NCBI GenBank assembly: GCA_030141605.1
Contig: JAQGDQ010000311.1
Location: 129,001-189,000 of the forward strand
From: Tubiluchus corallicola
Taxonomy: Eukaryota > Priapulida > Priapulimorpha > Priapulimorphida > Tubiluchidae
Reading direction: 5' to 3'
Length of the DNA: 60,000 bases
The notes beneath the pieces are model-generated. The model had not been told where the DNA came from. It made no database searches and saw only the letters and a program-made list of their open reading frames with translations. Position 1 is the first letter of the stretch. Each line of letters opens with the position of its first letter. Shown piece after piece: positions 41,201-60,000 of the stretch. The position numbers and the translations under genes were made by a program.

Positions 41201-44200
41201 TGCTCCACCTAGTGGCTGATATTCGGTCTTTAGTATGTGCTCTTTGTTTGTGGTGTCCCATATTCTTAGTCTACCATACTGGTCTGAAAAACAAATAACC
41301 GAGTTATCATCAAAAACAAATTAAAAATAAATCTTTCCAACATAATTTGAAAAGCAACCAGTTCATAGAATTTAATGCTGATTAATTATGTTGGCTTTGT
41401 TCACACTTGTTTGCGTTTGGTCTAGTTTACTTACAAATATAACGTCAAAAATCTAGTCAGTTGATACATTTATAATCTGCCTGAAAAATGACGTCGAGTA
41501 TCACGTACATTTTATCAAAGGTAAGATTGAGAAAAAGACACATTGCAATCTTTTATAACCATAAATAAAAGAGAAAATGATTGGAATTACGGCTTTATTC
41601 CAACTTAAAGAGCAGCGCCATTCCAATTACAAGTTAAGGTGCACTGCTTAAAAGAACACAAACCAAAGTGTTGTAACATGCATAGATGTTAATTAGTTAC
41701 TCAACATTATAACAAAATCTAAGCAGCAAACACATACGTCAACATGAATATCAAATCAAGTAAGGATTGAATAACGACCAAATTACGTAAATCAAACTGT
41801 ATTTGTCAACAAAACGTGAGAAAATTGTAAAAACATTACAGTGAAATGTATTATAAAATTTTAGGAAGAATTCACAAAAACACACATGAACTATCTCAGC
41901 AATAGAGTTTAATTCTACAAAAGAAATGAAGCCGTCATACCACCAGAAGCAATGTAGAAGCCACTCGGAGAATACTTGGCACATGTTGTCAATGTAGAAT
42001 GCTGTGTGTAAACATCAGCTTGGCCAGGGTTCTGTTCAAAATAGAAATATATTAAACACCAGTAAAGATCATATTAAACCGTCAGAAAAGAAATATTTCA
42101 AAAGTATTGAGAGTAACACAGTTTGATAATGGTAATCACCTGCGTTCTTTTTCCACAGTAATCTTAATAAAACGTGACTATGTTCAACAGGTTACTGAAC
42201 ACTTTATAATCATGATCACAGTTTTTCTTAGTTCTCTAGTTCTCGCACCATTTCATCTTTCATTCACTACTCCCCCCCCCACTTTTATGTATATATTATC
42301 ATTATCTCAATTATTAATCACTTTTTTAAGATTTCTACGTACAGTTTGGCCTGTCAAGCTATGTTTTTAAGCTCAAACTGTGTGCATCAAAATTACTCAG
42401 TAATGCAATTTGCACATGTATATGCTGCATAAGAATCTCTTTTGTAATTTCTGGATAATGTTCCATTTATATTTATATTGACTTCAGTGAAATTATCTGT
42501 GTTTTTATTATAACTGTTAGATGCAGAGTGGAAATAAATAAAGCTATAAACTTATGTACATTCATGTATCATCCCTAATTAGACTATGTAACCTGATTAT
42601 ATTGTACTGAATGTGATAATAATAAAAACTTCAAAAACTTCAACTTCATTTGTGGTAATAAAAGTAAATTGCTACAATTTTATATCTCACACTTAAAGCA
42701 CAAGAAAACCTTCCACTTACGTAAAGCTTAAAAAATTCGTCTTCAAATTTTATACCACTTACGTACTGTTTTTTTTATACGCAGGACTTGCGTCGGCAGC
42801 AACACTGTATAAAACATGTAAATTTAAACTTTTGTGGTCACCGTTAGACACAGTCATTTCGATGACAAGTCATTTGAAACAAGTTTTGATAACACCGAGT
42901 AAAGTTTCAAGAAATAATGACAGCATTTGTAGGGCACATGTCACTAACTAAGTAAAATTTTTAAATTACTGTATCTTGTCAATAAGATTAAGTTTTTGGT
43001 TAGTGAGTGGTGTACCCTGGAGGGTGTGAGTCAGCGACATTTTCCCAATTGGTGAAACATTTTAAATAATTAATTATTTTCTTTTTTAGTTACATAAGTC
43101 TTTCAAAACAGGTAAGTAATATAATATAATTATAATATTCTAAGTAATATAATTTTTTAAGGCGAGTTTTCTGAAACATATTTCAGGTACCCCTTTTCTT
43201 GTCCTTCAACAAATGTTTACACATACATATTTATAAAATTACAATACAGTACCAGCAAATTGCTTACATTGTTCTTCAGTTTCAACCACTCTGAATTTGG
43301 ATTTGAAAGCACATGTGCGATGATTGTAAAAAATTACCTGCAGGTCACGTATAATTACGCTGTTCCCATTCACATAGACAATGTTCTTTCCCTTTGGATC
43401 AGCTCCAAGAACAATGGGTACACCGCGGCTTGTACGTGGCAGTGAAGCATAGATAGACTCTACAAAACAGGCGTCACAATTAAAATTCAAATTTGCTATA
43501 CCAATAAGTCTAAGAAACACAAAGTATCACGCAGCGTTACTTAACTTTTCTGCATTTTATATTAGATTCCTAAAGTGATAAGATTAGTTCCTAAAGTATT
43601 TGATTAAGAGTGTAGTAAACTAGAGAAGTTTTACATGAATGAGTGGAATTCCTGCCTGCACATCGTGTCCTGATTTTTATAATTCTGCATGAACTGGGTA
43701 TTTTGATTGAGAGATCCTTAATTTTCTCATTCTGCTTCCTGTGACCCAACCAGGCATGCAAGTAATTTATATGTTCTCACCAACTTTAAAATACAAGAAC
43801 ACTTGCTGCTTTGTGAGATGGTCACCCACTCTAGCTATTTCAGATACTTTACAAATCTGCCAAACTTCTAATTCTTAAAACATTTTAAACTCACATTCTA
43901 CTAAATTTAGGAAGATCTGTTCAGGCTGTTAAACAACTTAAAGATAAAGCCATAGCACCCTGTCTTGCCTAAGAACAAAGCTGCTTCACCAAGTCTTGTG
44001 AAGGAAAATTGCCTGTAGACCTCAGAGCAAATTATGCACTAAAATCGACTTGTGCTTAATATCTGCCTTACTGCTTAAATCTGTTTTTAGAAAATGCAAG
44101 TACTAGTTGCATGTTGTCACTAGTAAGTAGTAACTATAAAGTAAACAGAGCAGGCAAGAGTGTTTGCTCTACTTAGTACACATAGTGCAGCAATGAGGGC

Positions 44201-44459
44201 TTCAGTCTGTGTAACCCAACGCTCTAGCAGCTTCCCAGTATTATAATTTATAGTTTCACTGTTCTTAAATTAAGAACGTGATATACCGGTACAGCACTAA
44301 TCTTACATTACTTGGATTCTCTTAAGTCTTGACACAGCTTCAAAGCCACATTTTAACAAATCACATGCCTTAGATTTTATAACTGTTCGCTAAATGGCAG
44401 GATAATTAAAAAGCACTCATGCGTAATAATACAATTTACTTACTTAAAGAAAAAGACAT
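27883..44459 (-). CDS. WDR1: WDR1 / actin-interacting protein 1 (AIP1), 14 coding exons, 602 aa
   Basis: WD-repeat protein that works with ADF/cofilin in the cytoplasm to disassemble actin filaments; the family folds as two seven-bladed propellers. Coding exons in transcript order: 44444–44459, 43338–43459, 41941–42031, 41136–41283, 39675–39855, 38997–39155, 37606–37697, 36248–36389, 34950–35031, 33091–33244, 31257–31449, 30248–30418, 29469–29619, 27883–27989. They total 1,809 nt, all phases match, and the stop is TAG. The product aligns end to end with animal WDR1 (~606 residues in human), from an N-terminus ending in YASLP to a C-terminus TWDITH. WD cores include RLRIWD (81–86), DGIVMCWN (341–348) and VLIWN. 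All introns are GT–AG except intron 9 (AT–AC). In the second repeat the usual W-D is V-E (133–134). A possible AATAAA lies at 27215–27220. The gene assignment is secure; UTR limits are unknown. Confidence 0.95.
28284..29234. mobile_element. Possible old pogo-like element in WDR1 intron 13
   Basis: Left end CGGTCAATCGCTTAATTGAC and right end read inward CAGTAGGCGCTTAATAGACT look like diverged inverted termini. Subterminal AATTGACTCAA-type repeats follow on both sides. About 950 bp with no intact frame. Assigned by pattern only. Confidence 0.35.
29469..29619 (-). CDS. WDR1: WDR1 exon 13
   Basis: Encodes residues 518–567, with [27 protein letters not shown] and [10 protein letters not shown]. 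Acceptor TTTAG, donor GGA/GTAAGT. Ends in phase 1. Confidence 0.92.
30248..30418 (-). CDS. WDR1: WDR1 exon 12
   Basis: Encodes residues 461–517 in 57 codons: [39 protein letters not shown]. Acceptor TTGTTCTGTAG, donor CAG/GTAAGC. Phase 0 at both ends. Confidence 0.93.
30601..30730. repeat. 62-bp tandem duplication
   Basis: TCTCTCTGAACTTCT-ATTCAA, then TGTTATATCATAACA-AAGA, occurs twice, 62 bp apart. In WDR1 intron 11. Confidence 0.85.
31257..31449 (-). CDS. WDR1: WDR1 exon 11
   Basis: Encodes residues 396–460, including [23 protein letters not shown] and the [19 protein letters not shown] stretch. Acceptor ACATTTTTAG, donor GCT/GTAAGT. Confidence 0.92.
31515..32011. mobile_element. pogo/Tigger-type MITE in WDR1 intron 10
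   Basis: 497 bp flanked by TA on both sides. Left end CAGTCAACCTCGGATATAAG; right end, read inward, CAGTCAACTTCGGGTATAAG. The CAGT-AACCTCG terminus and TA target are typical of the pogo branch of Tc1/mariner. Internal subterminal repeats of the CCTTATA-CCGA type recur. No coding capacity. Confidence 0.8.
32645..32850. repeat. (GA)n microsatellite and purine tract
   Basis: Almost pure purine plus strand, GAGAGA then GGAAAGG-type sequence, in WDR1 intron 10. Long polypurine runs of this sort can adopt triplex structure. Arg/Glu open frames are artefacts. Confidence 0.95.
33091..33244 (-). CDS. WDR1: WDR1 exon 10
   Basis: Encodes residues 345–395, with [22 protein letters not shown] and [10 protein letters not shown]. 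It begins after the AC acceptor GAGTTCAC and ends GGAG/GTAAGC. Confidence 0.9.
33640..33808 (+). mobile_element. Possible LINE 3' tail
   Basis: Ends in GAGATAAATAAATTAAAATT followed by GAATTGAATTG, the simple-repeat ending that many non-LTR elements have. No coding part is present. In WDR1 intron 9. Confidence 0.35.
33839..34588. repeat. 57/58-bp minisatellite, 13 copies, inside the AT–AC intron
   Basis: Unit GAGATACCTGTGACACAGGA, then TAGAGTACATGTTATTACAA, then CCTAACTCTTCTC. Copies start at 33839, 33896, 33954, 34011, 34069, 34127, 34185, 34243, 34301, 34359, 34417, 34475 and 34533. Each has the palindrome CCTGTG-A-CACAGG except two CACACGA and one CCCAGGA variants. Low divergence suggests recent expansion. 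Confidence 0.97.
34950..35031 (-). CDS. WDR1: WDR1 exon 9, ends at an AT–AC donor
   Basis: Encodes residues 318–344 ([16 protein letters not shown], then SGSQDGIV) plus one base of Met345. Acceptor CTTTTGCAG. The 3' boundary is set at GTAA/ATATCCTTTT because only this junction keeps the length and frame of the DG-x-x-x-x-W core across the intron. Confidence 0.88.
35136..35388. repeat. (TTG/TGC)n trinucleotide tract
   Basis: Interrupted TTG and CTG triplets in WDR1 intron 8, a second tract of the same kind as at 9186–9480. Poly-Leu and poly-Asn frames here are artefacts. Confidence 0.95.
36248..36389 (-). CDS. WDR1: WDR1 exon 8
   Basis: Encodes residues 270–317, with [24 protein letters not shown] and FIVK, closing the first propeller. 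Acceptor TTTTTCTTAG, donor AAG/GTACGT. Confidence 0.94.
36472..37019. mobile_element. Degenerate pogo/Tigger-like element with possible transposase remnant
   Basis: 548 bp flanked by TA. Left end CAGCGATACCTCGAGATACA then TTAATTCGTTCCGGAGG; right end, read inward, CAGTGGAACCTTGACTTATG. This is the terminus pattern seen in Tigger-like elements. A minus-strand frame at 36557–36754 contains [17 protein letters not shown], reminiscent of the CENP-B/psq-like N-terminal helix region (LEII-KYE-G) of pogo transposases. Not intact. In WDR1 intron 7. Confidence 0.65.
37606..37697 (-). CDS. WDR1: WDR1 exon 7
   Basis: Encodes residues 240–269, [20 protein letters not shown] followed by LW. Acceptor TTTTGTTGCAG, donor CA/GTAAGC. 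Two bases of Gln270 remain for exon 8. Confidence 0.93.
38331..38470. repeat. 20-bp tandem array (7 copies)
   Basis: ATTAAATGTTCAGCTAGCCC repeated with point changes, each containing the palindrome GCTAGC. In WDR1 intron 6. Confidence 0.95.
38997..39155 (-). CDS. WDR1: WDR1 exon 6
   Basis: Encodes residues 187–239 in exactly 53 codons: [33 protein letters not shown] and AHSGGIYG. Acceptor TTGTTGCAG, donor GGT/GTAAGT. Phase 0 at both ends. Confidence 0.95.
39241..39600. repeat. Probable dispersed-repeat fragments in WDR1 intron 5
   Basis: Contains ACAAGTCGACC twice (about 39263 and 39338), an opening TTACCGTGTATACG, and near 39560–39595 a GAGTTACGCG/GAGTTACGTG repeat ending TTTACTGTA. These look like ends of MITE-type elements, but I cannot pair them into one element. 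Confidence 0.3.
39675..39855 (-). CDS. WDR1: WDR1 exon 5
   Basis: Encodes residues 126–186, including [33 protein letters not shown] and FYEGPPFKF, a strong WDR1 signature. Acceptor TTTTATTTCAG, donor CAG/GTATGT. A solo LTR lies only 65 bp upstream of this acceptor. Confidence 0.95.
39921..40281 (+). mobile_element. Solo LTR of an LTR retrotransposon
   Basis: 361 bp starting TGTTGTG and ending CACAACA (terminal inverted repeats), flanked on both sides by the 5-bp duplication ATGTT (39916–39920 and 40282–40286). Inside are a TATA box TATATAA (40044–40050) and AATAAA (40208–40213), in the order expected for an LTR on the plus strand. No internal retroelement sequence or second LTR adjoins it, so it is a solo LTR. 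It lies in WDR1 intron 4, antisense to the gene. Superfamily cannot be decided. Confidence 0.88.
40660..40990 (+). mobile_element. LINE remnant: C-terminal end of a non-LTR polyprotein plus 3' tail
   Basis: Open frame 40660–40863 with [20 protein letters not shown] and FILRTKRIQ before the stop. It resembles the usual ending of non-LTR reverse-transcriptase proteins (LL-G----...FI--T-RF). Recognition is by eye from family pattern only. Sits in WDR1 intron 4 next to the solo LTR. Remote family and exact ends unknown. Confidence 0.45.
41136..41283 (-). CDS. WDR1: WDR1 exon 4
   Basis: Encodes residues 77–125, with the WD core [12 protein letters not shown] followed by IKDISWSPD and VVAGEGRD. 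Acceptor TTTTTCAG, donor ACAG/GTATGT. Ends with two bases of Ser126. Confidence 0.93.
41941..42031 (-). CDS. WDR1: WDR1 exon 3
   Basis: Encodes residues 47–76 ([13 protein letters not shown] region, end of the first blade). Acceptor TTTTGAACAG. The donor GGTG/GTATGA leaves one base, which makes Asp77 with exon 4. Confidence 0.92.
43338..43459 (-). CDS. WDR1: WDR1 exon 2
   Basis: Encodes residues 6–46, including [10 protein letters not shown] and the [20 protein letters not shown] stretch of the first WD blade. Acceptor TTTTGTAG, donor CAG/GTAATT. Enters in phase 1 and ends in phase 0. Confidence 0.92.
44444..44459 (-). CDS. WDR1: WDR1 coding exon 1 (start codon)
   Basis: A 16-nt coding part, ATG TCT TTT TCT TTA A, followed by a strong donor GTAAGTAAA. 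Joined to exon 2 it gives MSFSLKSIYASLP, the same length as the human N-terminus up to ASLP. That exact register is why I chose this start. The exon's 5' limit (UTR) is not determined. Confidence 0.8.
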
Positions 44460-44700
44460 AATTTTGTTGAAAAATAACGAACAACACACTAAAAAAACCA
44501 CTCACACCCGCACGGAAACTACCTGCGAGTGTCCTGCCGGTGCGACGCTGCTGCCCTCTACAGTAATTATTTTCATCCTCTTTCCTTATATGGTTACGAA
44601 CTTACAAGTAACAGCGGAGTGGTGTTTCGAGTCTGTTGCTGATTCACCGCATTCGACAATCAGTAGAAATTAAAATAGAGCTTAGAACTCACTGATCTCA
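44460..44700 (-). promoter_or_regulatory. WDR1: Presumed WDR1 5' UTR / promoter region
   Basis: Sequence immediately upstream of the WDR1 ATG. It is more GC-rich at about 44,510–44,565 (CCGGCAGG, GTCGCACCGG on the transcript strand) than its surroundings, as is common near metazoan promoters. No TATA box or start site can be defined. Confidence 0.3.
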
Positions 44701-46834
44701 CTATTAGGTTAATAATTTGTCTCCCATTCAATTCGTTTCAAAGGTTTATTTATCTCTAATATAATATTTATAACGCAATTACAACAAATTATGTAAAGTA
44801 TGTAGAGATAGAGTGGCGAAAGACCAGGAGGTCATCGAGTCAGCCACCCCTATATAACTTAGAAATATTATAAAGCACGGCAGACTACATGTGAAGTATA
44901 TACCTTAAGTGAATAATACGTGGTTAGGTCTTAAGTGTAGCAAATAAACAAGATGCAGAGCAGTTATATTATAATTATACCAATAGAAAAAAAGCAAGCA
45001 AATAATGAAGACAATTAAAAATTAAAACAACAACTGAACAAGTCATGAATGCATCAACAAAAAAGCAAGCAATCTGGTTAAATCATAAATGCAGCGACAA
45101 CAAAAAAAAACAAAAGGAAGAAAATTTGTGCAGTAAGCTCCTACTTTAGTAATTAACGAATCGGGCCTTTTATCACTAAGAACAAAACGTAGCTCACGCA
45201 GAATTTTTTTGTAACTTTAGAATAGTACATTTTGTCGAAACTTTTGATGTAGATCATTACAAGCATTTAAAGTAAATGAAATAGTGTAAAACCTGGCATA
45301 AACATCAGTCTAACTGCAGCCATTTCACTGTTACAACTTAACGTAAGTAGGTAACGCAACCCATCTATTATCTACATACTACAGGTAATAGAAAAATTCA
45401 TGAGACTTTGTTCTGCTCCTTAACCAGATGATTTGACTCTGTGGTAGCACTTTTCCCAGAATTTATTTTACAGGTTAGTGCAATCACTGCTCTCTCAGCA
45501 GCTTGTGCTGCCACCTGTTAACTGTTCAGATAATTTGCTTTGCTTTCAGGTGTTTCTTTATGCTGCTATGACAAGAAAAATCTGAGTTGTAATAGTGAGT
45601 GTTTCGATACAAAGTTAAGTAATGTGGGTCTGGTTAGTAAATGGATGGATAATTGCTTCTGATCAACTTCACGTGTCATACTGCCTCTGATTATTCATAT
45701 CATACACTCATCCGGATGTGGCTAAGGTACCTTCAGTGGTTTAGGGTCTTAATTATCTTATATTATCTTAGATAAATTGCTAAATTCCAGTCCTGCCACA
45801 ACCTGTTATGTCTATGTCTATTATACACTACCTGATCTAGATCAAAAATGCAAAAGCAAACAAATTTAAAAGAAAGCATAATCCAACGAATATAATTATA
45901 AGTATATAAAAATCTCTCAAATAATTTATTTATAAATTATCCACATATAACAACTAACAAGGTTGTAGTATCATCTTCACTATAATAAATGTATAAAATT
46001 CTGTGTATTAATTTGTAAACACGTAAATTAATTCTGTTTTTGTTACCCAACTTTTGTGTTTGACAGCGAACATATAACAAACCATTTTTGCTTGCCCAAA
46101 CAAATTATATAAGCCCAATGCATTTTATGCAGTTCACAGAAACTGACATATTTGCTTGAATAACAGCCAATGTATGGAGAAATATATAGAGTCAAATCAA
46201 ATGCTCCATAACAGGCCACATTTTGTATTTAGCAGTGCAATAATCAGTTCTTGTTCTCCACATCAAGACAGAACTGCCCCAAATAGGCCTTGAAAAAAGC
46301 TATATCACCAATGAAAATCCTTTATCACAGCTTCATAGGCAGGGCTACTAACGACTACCACAAAAATACCCTTCCAAGTGCTTGCCTGTACCCCTGTTGC
46401 TTATCTTTGGAAACTACTCATGAAACTTTCTGTCAATAAATGAATATCATTGAATAAATACTTCAATTTGTTATCAATAACGACTAGAATTAAACACTTG
46501 TAAACAACAAAATTACAAAACACAACAAAAATATTAAATATGAATAATATTTAGTTACCTATTTTTACATAACACGCATCAAAATGTACGAATCAATTTA
46601 AACACAAATATATCTCCTTGCCATAACTGTCAAATATATGTGACATACACATATATAGAGGCAAATTCTATCTATAATCTACATAAGTTTTAAACATGAA
46701 TTGTGCGCCACAATGAGTTAAATAAAATACTCTGCTAGAATATAATGGATGGACTCCAATGGACAAAGATTGAAAATGTGACAGCATGAAAATGTGTCTC
46801 CATGTTTAGAAGATAAAACTTAAAATGGCCCGGT
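44701..46834. other. Spacer between ZNF474-like gene and WDR1
   Basis: About 2.1 kb holding the ZNF474-like 3' UTR (limit unknown), the second 5S-derived SINE and presumably distal WDR1 promoter. No additional gene seen. Confidence 0.5.
45590..45800 (+). mobile_element. Second 5S-rRNA-derived SINE (head truncated)
   Basis: AAAGTTAAGTAATGTGGGTC then TGGTTAGTAAATGGATGG closely follow the 5S internal promoter region (AGCTAAGCAGGGTC...TGGTTAGTACTTGGATGG). The 5' start of 5S is not clear. Lies in the spacer between the ZNF474-like gene and WDR1. Confidence 0.6.

Positions 46835-60000
<13,166 letters not shown>

Noticed and set aside
44497-44535. Possible tiny 5' UTR intron of WDR1 (CGCAG/GTAGTT to TTTTTTTAG)
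   Set aside because: It would be under 40 nt, too short for a normal intron here.

Overview
The window is AT-rich nuclear DNA from a multicellular animal. It has spliced genes with 0.5–5 kb introns, abundant non-autonomous transposons and satellite-like arrays, and no bacterial gene organisation. Both recognisable genes are on the minus strand and belong to metazoan families. The protein divergence and the transposon mix suggest an invertebrate, but I cannot place it further from sequence alone.

Right end (46,835–60,000): the 3' six coding exons of a ZNF474-like C2HC zinc-finger gene, running off the right edge. The visible 628 residues hold six fingers arranged as three A–B pairs, after a basic, low-complexity N-terminal part with three tandem repeats. 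Its introns carry a TTAA-flanked MITE, a short pogo-type MITE, a 16-bp array, a 182-bp duplication with CRE-centred palindromes, a 5S-rRNA-derived SINE and an old TTCGAA-rich element.

Middle (27,883–44,459): a complete WDR1/AIP1 gene (actin-interacting protein 1, the cofilin partner in actin filament disassembly). I assembled 14 coding exons by hand; every splice phase agrees and they give 602 residues, close to the usual ~606. Intron 9 has the full signature of a minor-class (U12) AT–AC intron and also contains a 13-copy minisatellite. Other introns hold a solo LTR with a perfect 5-bp target duplication, LINE remnants, pogo-type elements and microsatellites.

Left part (1–27,882): no gene I can identify. 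It contains a 100-bp array, a 79-bp array, a (TTG)n tract, a 47-bp array, a hAT-like element, a second copy of the TTAA MITE in opposite orientation, a LINE reverse-transcriptase tail and a second TTCGAA element. Three well-bounded minus-strand mini-exons, all phase 0/0, hint at an unrecognised third gene or non-coding transcript between about 2 and 17 kb.

The two genes lie head-to-tail with about 2.4 kb between them and no evident functional link. I found no novel multi-gene system. The most noteworthy items are the AT–AC intron, the triplicated finger pairs and the paired MITEs.
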